From assembly GCA_002315885.1 (NCBI GenBank), contig DCIO01000116.1:22801-41024 (forward strand): 18,224 nucleotides of DNA. Reading direction: 5' to 3'. The notes under the pieces are model-generated. The model ran no database searches. It saw only the letters and a program-made list of their open reading frames with translations, and was not told where the DNA came from. A program made the position numbers and the translations under genes. Origin of the DNA: Lentisphaeria bacterium UBA1724 (GTDB lineage: Bacteria > Verrucomicrobiota > Lentisphaeria > Oligosphaerales > Oligosphaeraceae). This document shows, piece by piece, positions 1-7,350 of this stretch. Each line of letters starts with the position of its first letter. The stretch's first letter is position 1.

Positions 1-53
1 AGGAGCCCGCTCCCGCATACCAGGAAGCCGCTCCCGCATACCAGGAGCCCGCC
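1..53 (+). repeat. 21-bp in-frame tandem repeat (about 2.5 units)
   Basis: Units run 1-21 and 22-42, with a partial unit at 43-53. They differ at only two or three bases and encode the 7-residue units EPAPAYQ and EAAPAYQ and then EPA. The array enters from the left edge, so its full copy number is unknown. It forms the flexible linker of the probable DnaX protein. Confidence 0.85.
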
Positions 54-296
54 TGCGATGCAAATTTCGAAGAGAGCACGCCCTTTGATGCGCTGCCGCA
101 GATGCAAGCGGGCTATGTCGCCCCCGAGGGCCTGGGCCAGCAACAAGAAGAGCCCCGCCAGCTCAGTGCATTGGAGCAATCTGGTTATCGTCGTGCCACC
201 AAAGCGGAACGTGCGGAGATGCAGTCCCATCCGGCGGTGCAGACCATGATGAAGATGCTCCACAACGAGCCCTTTGACGCCATCATTCCGCAATAG
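1..296 (+). CDS. dnaX: DNA polymerase III tau/gamma subunit, C-terminal end (partial, probable)
   Basis: The open frame enters from the left edge (codons in phase from base 3) and stops at TAG 294-296, giving about 97 residues. It begins with a Pro/Ala/Glu/Tyr/Gln-rich linker of 7-residue repeats. It ends in a compact segment, HPAVQTMMKML followed by a short hydrophobic end, which resembles the extreme C-terminus of many DnaX tau subunits (a 'hPxVqxalexF' helix and a final beta strand). The gene stops 11 bases before recR. dnaX next to recR is a classic neighbourhood, although the usual ybaB/ebfC gene between them is missing here. The call rests mainly on synteny and this short tail. The ATPase and zinc-binding regions lie outside the window, so another linker-rich protein cannot be excluded. 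Confidence 0.55.
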   Translation, partial: EPAPAYQEAAPAYQEPACDANFEESTPFDALPQMQAGYVAPEGLGQQQEEPRQLSALEQSGYRRATKAERAEMQSHPAVQTMMKMLHNEPFDAIIPQ

Positions 297-307
297 GCTG
301 TTTTCCC

Positions 308-910
308 ATGGATGTCAAGCTCCCCATCGCCCTGCAGCGTCTCATCGCCCACCTGGAGAAACTCCCCAGCGTCGGTCACCGCACTGCCATGCGCCACGCC
401 ACCGCGTTGCTGAATTGGAAAGACGCCGACCTGGCCGCATTTGCGGATGAGCTCGCCCATTTGCACGAGCGTGTCCTGGCTTGCCCCATTTGCGGGAACT
501 ACACCGACGGAGGCCCCTGCCCCATCTGCGCATCGCCCAACCGCAATCCTGCACAGATCTGCGTGGTGGAGACACCTGCCCAAATCGAGGGCGTTGAGCG
601 CACGGGATGCTACCGCGGCCTCTATCATGTCCTGGGGGGAAAATTCTCCCCCTTGTCCGGCGTGGGTCCCGAACAGCTCCGTTGCAAGGAACTCCGCCAG
701 CGTCTGGAGAATGGCCTGGTCAAGGAACTCATCCTGGCCACCAGCACTGACGTGGAAGGCGAAGCGACCGCCAATTTCATCGCCACACAATTTCATGCGG
801 AAGGCCTGACCATTACCCGCCTGGCCATCGGCATCCCCACCGGCGCCGATCTCTCCTACACCGACTCATCCTCCCTGGCACAGGCCATCGCAGGACGACG
901 GACCATGTAG
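308..910 (+). CDS. recR: Recombination mediator protein RecR
   Basis: RecR works with RecO (and RecF) to load RecA on single-stranded DNA at gaps and stalled forks in the cytoplasm. The 200-residue product has the usual family length and all its parts in order. A helix-hairpin-helix lies at about residues 10-40 (LPSVGHRTAMR, 19-29). A C4 zinc finger uses Cys59, Cys62, Cys71 and Cys74 (CPICGN...CPIC). A Toprim domain runs from about 82 to 175, with the GGKFSPLSGVGPEQL stretch and the TDVEGEATANFIA motif. The conserved C-terminal end is LAQAIAGRR. The ATG lies 11 bases after the preceding stop with no obvious Shine-Dalgarno sequence, suggesting translational coupling to the upstream gene. No residue looks missing or odd. 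Confidence 0.97.
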   Translation: MDVKLPIALQRLIAHLEKLPSVGHRTAMRHATALLNWKDADLAAFADELAHLHERVLACPICGNYTDGGPCPICASPNRNPAQICVVETPAQIEGVERTGCYRGLYHVLGGKFSPLSGVGPEQLRCKELRQRLENGLVKELILATSTDVEGEATANFIATQFHAEGLTITRLAIGIPTGADLSYTDSSSLAQAIAGRRTM

Positions 911-958
911 GACACACATTTTCGTTCTTAATCAACCATAAAAACCACAAACCAATTT

Positions 959-962
959 GAGG
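959..962 (+). promoter_or_regulatory. Ribosome binding site deciding the iorA start
   Basis: GAGG lies 9 bases before the ATG at 972. An in-frame TTG at 957 would overlap this site and add five residues unlike the family N-terminus, so the ATG at 972 is the better start. Confidence 0.65.
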
Positions 963-971
963 ATTACCTCC

Positions 972-2570
972 ATGCCTACTACGAAACTACTGCTGGGCGA
1001 CGAAGCATACGCCCAGGGCGCAATTGACGCCGGCGTCACGGGATGCTATGCCTATCCCGGCACTCCCTCCACGGAAATCATGGAATACTTCCAGGGCTCC
1101 AAGCAGGCCGCCGAACTGGGCATCCATCGCCAGTGGTCCTGCAACGAAAAGGCCGCCGTGGAAGAGGCCATCGGCACCAGCTTCATGGGCCGACGCGCCA
1201 TCGCATGCATGAAGCACGTGGGACTGAATGCCTCCGCCGATGGCTTCATGAACTCCGCTATCACCGGCGCCAATGGCGGTCTGCTAATCACCGTGGCTGA
1301 CGACCCCTCCATGCACTCCTCACAGAATGAACAGGACTCCCGCTTCTATGGCAAATTCGCCATGATTCCCGTCATCGAGCCCTCCACCCAGCAGGAAGCA
1401 TACGAAGTCCCCGCATACGCCTTCGAGCTCTCCGAAAAATACGAGACTCCCGTCATGATCCGCTTCACCACGCGCCTGTCACACTCCCGCGCGGATGTGG
1501 TGGTAGCTGATGCGCCGCGGCCCCAGAACGCCATCAAGACGCCCAGCAATCCCAAGAAATTCGTCCTCCTGCCCGCCATCGCCAAGAAGAACTACGATGC
1601 ACACGTGGCAAAACAGGGCACCTTCTGCCAGCTCAGCGAAGAATCCCCCTTCAACAAATACACGGATGGGGCAGACAAATCCCTGGGCATCATCGCCTGT
1701 GGCATCGGCTACAACTACCTCATGGAAGCCTACGACGGCAAGTGCAACCACCCCGTCCTGAAGCTCTCCCAGTATCCCATGCCCCGCAAGCAAGTCGCAA
1801 AGATGCTGGCGGAATGCGAAAAGATCCTGGTCATTGAAGAAGGCATGCCCGTCATCGAAGAGATGCTCCGGGGCCCCTTCGGCAACGAAAAAATCCTCGG
1901 TCGCCTCAGTGGCGCACTGCCTCGCGTCGGCGAACTCAACGCCCGCGCCGTCCAGCTGGCCTGCAATCTTCCCGCTCCCGAGCTTCCCGCTCCCTCCGAC
2001 AATCTCCGCGCCCGCCCGCCGCGCCTCTGCGATGGCTGCCCCCACGCGGATACCTACCGCGCCCTCACCGAGACCTGCCAAAAGCTGGGTGACGCAAAAA
2101 TCTTCGGCGACATCGGCTGCTACACCCTGGGCGCACTGCCGCCCTTCAATGCCATCACCGCATGCGTGGACATGGGCGCCTCCATCACCCTGGCAAAGGG
2201 CGCTTCCGACGCAGGACTCTCCTACGCCGTGGCCGTCATCGGCGACTCCACTTTCACACACTCCGGCATGACTGGTCTGCTGGATGCCGTCTGGGAAAAC
2301 GCCCCCATCACCGTAGTCATCCTGGACAACCTCACCGTGGGCATGACGGGCGGACAGGATTCCGCGGCATTGGGTCGCATCGAGGACATCGTCCACGGCA
2401 TGGGTGTTCCCTCGGAGCACATCCGCATCATCACTCCCCTGCCCAACAAGCACGACGAGAACATGGCCGTCTTTGAAGAAGAGATGAAACACCGCGGCAT
2501 CTCCGTGGTGATTGCGCGCCGCGAGTGCATCCAGACCCTTCGCCGCAAGACTGCCGCCGCCAAGAAATAA
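972..2570 (+). CDS. iorA: Indolepyruvate ferredoxin oxidoreductase, alpha subunit (short form)
   Basis: This subunit oxidatively decarboxylates aryl-2-oxoacids such as indolepyruvate to aryl-acetyl-CoA using thiamine diphosphate. The 532-residue protein opens with LLGDEAYAQGAIDAG and the pyrimidine-binding region YAYPGTPSTEI (about 27-37), with a conserved Glu in CNEKAA (58-63). The C-terminal part has LCDGCPHAD (352-360), GDIGCYTLG (379-387) and the TPP/Mg motif GDSTFTHSG (424-432) with LDNLTVGMTG (451-460). The protein ends about 13 residues after the VVIARREC motif. The C-terminal 2[4Fe-4S] ferredoxin domain of archaeal IorA is therefore absent, and no CxxCxxC cluster exists anywhere. iorB follows after 31 bases. 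As I recall, Bacteroides-type homologues share this short form. Substrate specificity is inferred from the family only. Confidence 0.93.
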   Translation: MPTTKLLLGDEAYAQGAIDAGVTGCYAYPGTPSTEIMEYFQGSKQAAELGIHRQWSCNEKAAVEEAIGTSFMGRRAIACMKHVGLNASADGFMNSAITGANGGLLITVADDPSMHSSQNEQDSRFYGKFAMIPVIEPSTQQEAYEVPAYAFELSEKYETPVMIRFTTRLSHSRADVVVADAPRPQNAIKTPSNPKKFVLLPAIAKKNYDAHVAKQGTFCQLSEESPFNKYTDGADKSLGIIACGIGYNYLMEAYDGKCNHPVLKLSQYPMPRKQVAKMLAECEKILVIEEGMPVIEEMLRGPFGNEKILGRLSGALPRVGELNARAVQLACNLPAPELPAPSDNLRARPPRLCDGCPHADTYRALTETCQKLGDAKIFGDIGCYTLGALPPFNAITACVDMGASITLAKGASDAGLSYAVAVIGDSTFTHSGMTGLLDAVWENAPITVVILDNLTVGMTGGQDSAALGRIEDIVHGMGVPSEHIRIITPLPNKHDENMAVFEEEMKHRGISVVIARRECIQTLRRKTAAAKK

Positions 2571-2601
2571 CCACACTTTTTAGCAAAAGGAATTCACGAC
2601 C

Positions 2602-3171
2602 ATGAAATGTGACATCGTTTTGGCAGGCGTCGGCGGACAAGGCATCCTCACCATCGCCGCTATCCTCGGGAAAGTGGCTGTCGCGGAAAAAATCCACGTC
2701 AAGCAGTCCGAAATCCACGGCATGAGCCAGCGTGGCGGTTCGGTCTTCGCCCACCTGCGTCTCTCTGACAAGCCCATCTTCGCCGACCAGATCACCGCAG
2801 GCGCGGCAGACCTGGTGGTCGCCATGGAGCCCATGGAAGCCATGCGCCATCGCGCGAATCTCTCCGCCACGGGCACCCTCATCACCGACCAGACGCCCCT
2901 CGTCAACATCAACGACTACCCCGAATTGCCCAAGCTGCTGGATGAAATCCGCGCACTGCCTCACTCGCTGCTGCTAGATACCACCGCACTGGCCAAGGAA
3001 TCCGGTAATCCCCGCAACACCAACATCGTTCTGCTGGGCGCCATCGCCAATTTCATCGGCCTGGATCCCGCCATCATCGAAAAGGCCATCGCCGCACACT
3101 TCGCCTCCAAAGGACAGGCCGTCGTCGATGCCGCCATCAAGGCATTCCAGCTGGGCAAAGACGCACGGTAA
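2602..3171 (+). CDS. iorB: Indolepyruvate ferredoxin oxidoreductase, beta subunit
   Basis: This is the partner subunit of IorA, from the pyruvate:ferredoxin oxidoreductase gamma-domain family. It binds CoA and completes the 2-oxoacid oxidoreductase active site. The 189-residue protein opens with the family hallmark DIVLAGVGGQGILT (4-17). It continues with SEIHGMSQRGGSV (36-48), ADLVVAMEPMEA and a C-terminal helix pair with a GxxA-type KGQAVVDAA stretch. The length is normal for IorB. An AAGGA ribosome site (2587-2591) lies 10 bases before the ATG. It is 31 bases downstream of iorA, and together the two encode a complete heterodimer apart from the ferredoxin domain missing in IorA. No phenylacetate-CoA ligase gene, a common third partner, follows here. 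Confidence 0.93.
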   Translation: MKCDIVLAGVGGQGILTIAAILGKVAVAEKIHVKQSEIHGMSQRGGSVFAHLRLSDKPIFADQITAGAADLVVAMEPMEAMRHRANLSATGTLITDQTPLVNINDYPELPKLLDEIRALPHSLLLDTTALAKESGNPRNTNIVLLGAIANFIGLDPAIIEKAIAAHFASKGQAVVDAAIKAFQLGKDAR

Positions 3172-3189
3172 CCCCCACACCTTTCCTTC

Positions 3190-3217
3190 ATTAAGCATTA
3201 AGCATTAAGCATTAAGC
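3190..3217 (+). repeat. Four perfect 7-bp tandem repeats (ATTAAGC)4
   Basis: Perfect units lie at 3190-3196, 3197-3203, 3204-3210 and 3211-3217. They sit between iorB and the phosphatase gene and end 8 bases before its ATG, where a ribosome binding site would normally be. The array is AT-rich in a C/G-rich neighbourhood. Copy number could alter leader length or expression by slippage. Confidence 0.95.
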
Positions 3218-3225
3218 ACTGATTT

Positions 3226-3672
3226 ATGCCTCGCGTCCTCTTTGTCTGCACCTCCGACCGCACCCGCGGCCCCCTCGCCGTCGCCCTCTTCACCCACTAC
3301 GCCAAAGCAGCGGGTCTTGAAGAATGCGACTGCGACTCCGCGGGATTGCACGCCGTCCACGGACAGCATATCGCCGACGAAGTCACGAGAGTGCTGGAAG
3401 AGAAAGGCATCGTCCCCCTGCGTCTGGGTGTGCAGCTCCTGACTCCGAAGCTCGTCAAGGCCTCGGAGCTCATTCTCTGCATGACCAGCAACATCGAGAA
3501 GGAGCTCACCACGAAATTCGTCTCCGCCCGCAACAAGACCAAGACTCTCATGTCCATCCTGCGGGAAGACACCGATGTCTTCGACCCCAACCACCTCTCC
3601 ATGGAAAAATACCGCTCCTGTGTAGCGATGATGGAACCCGCCATCCAGGAGCTTGTGGAACGCCTCCAATAA
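3226..3672 (+). CDS. Low-molecular-weight protein tyrosine phosphatase-like protein
   Basis: The 148-residue cytoplasmic protein has the fold signature of the LMW-PTP/arsenate reductase superfamily. A beta strand leads into a phosphate loop of the CX5R type (Cys8, residues TSDRT, Arg14), followed by Gly-Pro instead of the usual Ser/Thr-Pro. A DSAGLHA segment (37-43) matches the conserved 'SAG' region. A late Asp (Asp120 in VFDPNHLS) sits where the general-acid Asp lies, and it is followed by an EKYRSC helix as in the family. A role in protein tyrosine or arginine dephosphorylation is possible, and the unusual P-loop leaves the substrate open. There is no Shine-Dalgarno sequence, and a 7-bp repeat array occupies its place. 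trmO follows after 9 bases. Confidence 0.8.
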   Translation: MPRVLFVCTSDRTRGPLAVALFTHYAKAAGLEECDCDSAGLHAVHGQHIADEVTRVLEEKGIVPLRLGVQLLTPKLVKASELILCMTSNIEKELTTKFVSARNKTKTLMSILREDTDVFDPNHLSMEKYRSCVAMMEPAIQELVERLQ

Positions 3673-3681
3673 CCGCACCGA

Positions 3682-4428
3682 ATGTTCGATTTTTCGCCCA
3701 TCGCAACCGTCCACAGCTGCTACCGGACCAAATTCGGGATTCCGCGGCAGAGTGGTCTTATTGCGGAAGCCACGGGCACAATTGAGCTCCTTCCCCCTTA
3801 CAATCAGCCAAATACAGTCCGCGGATTGGAAGAATTTTCTCATATTTGGGTTATATTTGTATTCAGCGAAAATCTCCGGGATGGATGGAAGGCAACTGTC
3901 CGGCCACCACGGCTGGGTGGTGACAAGCGCATTGGCGTCTTCGCCTCCAGGTCCCCCTTCCGCCCCATGCCCATCGGACTCTCCGCCATGAGGCTGGAAC
4001 GCATTGAAATCCGCCCCCGCGGAAAAATCCTCCTCCATGTCTCAGGACTGGATTTGGTGGAAGGAACCCCCGTCCTGGACATCAAGCCATACGTCCCCTA
4101 CGCAGACAGCATCCCAAATGCCGTCGGCGGTTTCGCGCCAGACGCCCCACCAGAGGCGCCACTGACAGTGACAATCGCCCCCGACGCACAAAAGACGCTG
4201 GATAAATTTTCGCCAGAGTTCGCCGCGCTATGCAAAAAGGTGGTCTCCGCTGACCCACGACCCGCATATCAACGCATCCCTGGACGGGAATACCAGTGCT
4301 ATCTCCAGGACCAGGAGATCATCTGGACCGCAAATCAGGATCCCACACAAGCGACTATCCTGAAAATTCAAACCATTTCAAAACGTAAATCTCAGGAAAA
4401 ATTGAACCAGTCTTCAACTCAAGACTAA
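3682..4428 (+). CDS. trmO: tRNA (N6-threonylcarbamoyladenosine(37)-N6)-methyltransferase TrmO
   Basis: TrmO uses S-adenosylmethionine to methylate t6A37 in tRNAs that read ACY codons. The 248-residue protein is close to the usual length (about 235 in E. coli). The TsaA/UPF0066 beta-barrel occupies the first ~150 residues, with PIATVHSCYRTKFGIPRQ (6-23), ELLPPYNQPNTVRGLE (35-50), FSHIWVIFVF, RPPRLGG (74-80), VFASRSPFRPMPIGLS (86-101) and DLVEGTPVLDIKPYVPYAD (124-142). A smaller C-terminal domain with the GREYQCYLQD element follows. The final ~20 residues are Lys/Ser/Gln-rich and unlike the family. It starts 9 bases after the phosphatase stop, and the next gene's ribosome site overlaps its stop codon, so cotranscription is likely. 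Confidence 0.95.
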   Translation: MFDFSPIATVHSCYRTKFGIPRQSGLIAEATGTIELLPPYNQPNTVRGLEEFSHIWVIFVFSENLRDGWKATVRPPRLGGDKRIGVFASRSPFRPMPIGLSAMRLERIEIRPRGKILLHVSGLDLVEGTPVLDIKPYVPYADSIPNAVGGFAPDAPPEAPLTVTIAPDAQKTLDKFSPEFAALCKKVVSADPRPAYQRIPGREYQCYLQDQEIIWTANQDPTQATILKIQTISKRKSQEKLNQSSTQD

Positions 4429-4431
4429 GGA
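4427..4431 (+). promoter_or_regulatory. Ribosome binding site overlapping the trmO stop
   Basis: AAGGA at 4427-4431 begins inside the TAA stop of trmO (4426-4428) and lies 8 bases before the ATG at 4440. This supports that start and translational coupling. Confidence 0.6.
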
Positions 4432-4439
4432 CTACTCCT

Positions 4440-5051
4440 ATGGCAGACGCAAAACAAAAGCACGACTCTTTCAAGGACCAGGCTCCTGTGCCCGAGAAAT
4501 CTATCATCATCAAGAATATCCTCTTCGGTATCTTTATCATCCTATCCATTCTCTTCTGCTTCCAGAAGTATTTCGAACGCGCTAAGCTGGTGGAATACAA
4601 CGAGGGCATGAGACTCTATGACGAAGGAATCCAGTTGCTGAACAGCGAAGACACCAAAGCCGATGCCTTCCTGCGTTTCAGCCAGGCAGAGGCCTATTTC
4701 GAAGAATACCTCTCCAGCGATGTGGAACAGGAAATCGTCATCAAATCTACCCAGATGATGGGACAGTGCTTCGCCATGATGGCCACCTGCCCAAGCATCA
4801 ATGGAGAGCAGGCTGCCGATTTCTATCGTCAGGCCCTAGCCGCAGATTTCGACTGCCCACTCGTCAGTGATGTCATTCGCCTCAAATACGGCAGCATGGA
4901 AGACGATGAACGAAAGGCAATCGAAGAGCGCATCCGCCTAAATGCGGAAGCCATCCCCGCTGAGCCAATTGCCATCGAAGTCCCCGCGGAGGTCCCCGCC
5001 ACTCCTGCACCTGCGGCAATCCCCGCCACTCCTGCACCCGAGGCTAAATAA
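4440..5051 (+). CDS. Membrane-anchored protein of unknown function with Pro/Ala-rich tail
   Basis: I do not recognise a family. The 203-residue product has a charged N-terminus and a single hydrophobic segment at about 23-41 (IIIKNILFGIFIILSILFC), suggesting a signal anchor with the rest outside the membrane. Residues ~50-155 look helical and TPR-like, with a paired-helix rhythm (EGMRLYDEGIQLLNSE, then FLRFSQAEAYFEEYL, then ADFYRQALAADFDCP). The C-terminus (about 171-203) is a flexible Pro/Ala/Glu tail built from the 9-residue units VPATPAPAA and IPATPAPEA. Cys110, Cys117 and Cys139 could form disulfides if exported. It starts 11 bases after trmO and is followed 42 bases later by a YejB-like permease. 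A scaffold or accessory role with that transporter is possible, but only neighbourhood supports it. Confidence 0.8.
   Translation: MADAKQKHDSFKDQAPVPEKSIIIKNILFGIFIILSILFCFQKYFERAKLVEYNEGMRLYDEGIQLLNSEDTKADAFLRFSQAEAYFEEYLSSDVEQEIVIKSTQMMGQCFAMMATCPSINGEQAADFYRQALAADFDCPLVSDVIRLKYGSMEDDERKAIEERIRLNAEAIPAEPIAIEVPAEVPATPAPAAIPATPAPEAK
4993..5038 (+). repeat. Direct repeat of 19 bp with 27-bp period inside a CDS
   Basis: TCCCCGCCACTCCTGCACC occurs at 4993-5011 and again, identically, at 5020-5038. The 27-bp period encodes the two 9-residue Pro/Ala units at the C-terminus of the membrane-anchored protein. Confidence 0.9.
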
Positions 5052-5093
5052 CACGATTTTTCACCCGCGTCGTAGAAGTTTGTCCTAGCCATC

Positions 5094-6149
5094 ATGTCCC
5101 GTATAGACTACTTCCTGCGACGACTTCTGCTGGTGATACCGACTTTCATCGGCATCACCCTCCTTTGCTTCGCCATCACCCAATTCGTCCCCGGCGGTCC
5201 CGTGGATCAACTGATGATGCGGATGCATGGCATGGGCGCGGGAGGCGAGAGTTCCGCTGCCAGCACTACTGGCGACACCAATGCCTCCCAGGAAGCCATG
5301 GCCCAGGAACGGGAGGCCTTCCGAAAGCATTTCGGCTTCGACCAGCCCATTCTCAAGCAATACTGGCGGTGGCTCTGGACGGAACGCTGCGGAATGCTCA
5401 CGCGCTCCTACAAGTTCTCCAACAAGAATGCCTGGGAGATGATTTCCCAGCGCTTCCCCGTCTCCCTCATCTTCGGCCTCACCAGCTTCCTGCTGACATA
5501 CCTGGTCTGCGTACCGCTGGGCGTCGCCAAAGCACTGAAACACGGCAGTCCCTTCGATATGGCGTCCAGCGTACTCGTTTTCACGGGATACGCCATACCC
5601 GTATTCGCTCTGGGAATGCTCCTGAAGATGCTCTTCTGCGGAACTGTCGAGGGACTCTGGGACATCTTCCCTGCCACGGGCTTCCATTCCCCGGAAGCCG
5701 AAAACTGGGGCTTCCTCCAGCGGCTCTGGGATGCCATCTGGCACATGCTTCTGCCAATCGTCTGCTACATGGCGGGTTCCTTCGCCATGCTCACGCTGTT
5801 GATGAAGAACTCACTCCTGGAGCAAATCAACAGCGATTACGTCAGGACCGTCTATGCGAAAGGCGGCTCCTCCGCCAGGGCGCTCTGGTGCCACGCACTG
5901 CGAAATGCACTCATCCCCATCGCCACGGGCTTCGGCAGCATCCTCACCGTGATGTTCGCCGGTAGCGTCATCATCGAGCGGGTCTTTGAAATCCCAGGAA
6001 TGGGAAATCTGAGCATGGAGGCTATCGTCGGACGGGATTATCCCGTTTTCATGGGAATTCTCGCCCTCACAAGCCTCCTGGGACTGGCGGGAGATATCCT
6101 CTCCGATTTCTGCTACGTCCTCATCGACCCGCGCATCCATTTCAATTGA
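5094..6149 (+). CDS. YejB-type (oligopeptide family) ABC transporter permease
   Basis: This is an inner-membrane permease of the Dpp/Opp superfamily, closest by eye to YejB of the YejABEF peptide importer. The 351-residue protein starts with RRLLLVIPTFIGITLLCF (TM1), followed by the YejB-like FVPGGPVDQL. A long polar loop rich in Gly/Ser/Ala (about 42-75) leads into the conserved FGFDQPILKQYWRWL. Five further hydrophobic segments follow. The EAA loop that docks the ATPase is present at about 244-270 (DYVRTVYAKGG...HALRNALIPI), followed by VIIERVFEIPGMG. It appears intact. What is odd is its isolation: no second permease, ATPase or binding protein lies on either side. There is no clear Shine-Dalgarno sequence. 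Its partners must be encoded elsewhere, or it serves a different complex. Confidence 0.88.
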   Translation: MSRIDYFLRRLLLVIPTFIGITLLCFAITQFVPGGPVDQLMMRMHGMGAGGESSAASTTGDTNASQEAMAQEREAFRKHFGFDQPILKQYWRWLWTERCGMLTRSYKFSNKNAWEMISQRFPVSLIFGLTSFLLTYLVCVPLGVAKALKHGSPFDMASSVLVFTGYAIPVFALGMLLKMLFCGTVEGLWDIFPATGFHSPEAENWGFLQRLWDAIWHMLLPIVCYMAGSFAMLTLLMKNSLLEQINSDYVRTVYAKGGSSARALWCHALRNALIPIATGFGSILTVMFAGSVIIERVFEIPGMGNLSMEAIVGRDYPVFMGILALTSLLGLAGDILSDFCYVLIDPRIHFN

Positions 6150-6181
6150 TTGCATCACCCCAAACCCACCATTCTACAATC

Positions 6182-7318
6182 ATGCTACAGAAATTCTTGC
6201 TGACACTGGTTGCTATGCTCCTGGCAACGCAACTCTTTGCCGACATCAACCTCAATACCATCGCCATGGCCGACCCCATTCTGGTGGTTAAAAGTGATAA
6301 TTCCAAGATTGCGAAGTCCATCCTCTTCGACAAAATCGAGGGCTATATCACCAACCAGGCCAGACAGGAGGACACCCTGGCGCGCGTCTTGATGACCTAC
6401 GAGGCCCTTCTGCCTCCTGAGGCAAAGACGAACAACCAGGCCGTCATCGCACTGGCGGGTGATTTTGACTCCGTGGGGGATTTGACCCAGCGTGAAAAGT
6501 ATCTGAAGGGCAAGTTGGTGGGCGCGGTGGAGTATTCCGTTTCCGTCAGGCAAATCTTCGACATGATTGGCTTGATACCGACGATTGCCCCCGAAATCAA
6601 CCAGATGGTGACAATCACTCCCATCACCGTCGAGGGCTATGCAGGATATGATATCAAAGACAAAATCGGCTACAAAATCGTCTCTGACATCCTCATCTCC
6701 AATGACGGAAAGACCATCCTCTTCGGCGCACCCGAAATTCTGAAAAAGCAACTCACCACCCCGACGCAATTCCCCCCCGAAGTCCTCAATGCCTTCAAGG
6801 CCAACGAGGACCAGGCGGGAACACTGGTATTTGTACTGCCCGAGGGACTCAAGAAGGACCTGAAGGAAAATCTACTTGATGAATCCTCGCTGGACGCCGC
6901 AATCAAAGACGCCCTGGCGGGTGGCGTGGCTCTTACGGCATCCTGGACCAGCAACCGAGCCGCCACCACCTTGAATATCATGGCGGCGTTGGCAGATGAG
7001 GAAACCGCGACTCTCCTGAACACCCAGCTCATCGCCCCCTGGCTCCTGCCCCAGGCCAGACAAATGCTTCCCTTGATCATCGGCGACAGCTATGCCTTCC
7101 CCAATACCTTCCGGTCAGTCCAAAAGGGCGACCACGTAGGCTTCGCAGTAGATTTCAACGAAAATGATAGCAACAACCTCATCCAGCTGATTAAAGACTA
7201 CATCGCCTCCACAAAAGGAGATGATACCGAGGTAGTCATCGACATGGACGAGGAAGAGGATACCTCCGCGGAGCAAAAGGCCGAGGACGCCCCCGCTCCA
7301 GCCGAACCGGAGGAATAA
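6182..7318 (+). CDS. Exported protein of unknown function with acidic C-terminal tail
   Basis: I do not recognise a family. The 378-residue product starts with a clear Sec signal peptide, MLQKFLLTLVAMLLATQLFA, with likely cleavage after Ala20 before DINLN. An upstream in-frame TTG at 6146 would overlap the stop of the permease gene and bury the signal peptide, so the ATG at 6182 was chosen. The mature part is mixed alpha/beta, without Cys clusters or a catalytic motif that I can name. The last ~28 residues are highly acidic and then Ala/Pro/Glu-rich (DMDEEEDTSAEQ, APAPAEPEE), suggesting a disordered or cation-binding tail. It lies 32 bases after the permease and 32 bases before xseA. Location is probably periplasmic. 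A role as a chaperone-like or surface protein would be a guess. Confidence 0.82.
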   Translation: MLQKFLLTLVAMLLATQLFADINLNTIAMADPILVVKSDNSKIAKSILFDKIEGYITNQARQEDTLARVLMTYEALLPPEAKTNNQAVIALAGDFDSVGDLTQREKYLKGKLVGAVEYSVSVRQIFDMIGLIPTIAPEINQMVTITPITVEGYAGYDIKDKIGYKIVSDILISNDGKTILFGAPEILKKQLTTPTQFPPEVLNAFKANEDQAGTLVFVLPEGLKKDLKENLLDESSLDAAIKDALAGGVALTASWTSNRAATTLNIMAALADEETATLLNTQLIAPWLLPQARQMLPLIIGDSYAFPNTFRSVQKGDHVGFAVDFNENDSNNLIQLIKDYIASTKGDDTEVVIDMDEEEDTSAEQKAEDAPAPAEPEE

Positions 7319-7340
7319 CGACTTGAAGAAAGTTGAGATA

Positions 7341-7347
7341 GGGGGGG
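7341..7347 (+). promoter_or_regulatory. G7 homopolymer at the xseA translation start
   Basis: Seven G residues precede the xseA ATG by 3 bases. The run could act as a purine-rich ribosome contact for the ATG at 7351 or for a downstream ATG at 7384. It is also a slippage-prone tract. Confidence 0.5.
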
Positions 7348-7350
7348 ACA

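Noticed and set aside
1479..2576. 365-codon open frame on the - strand opposite iorA
   Set aside because: It is antisense to a clearly recognised enzyme, and its translation is Gly/Asp/Val-rich without motifs. It is a shadow of codon bias.
3190..3217. CRISPR-like array
   Set aside because: The units are only 7 bases and directly adjacent, with no spacers. It is a simple tandem repeat. No cas gene or longer repeat-spacer pattern exists in the window.
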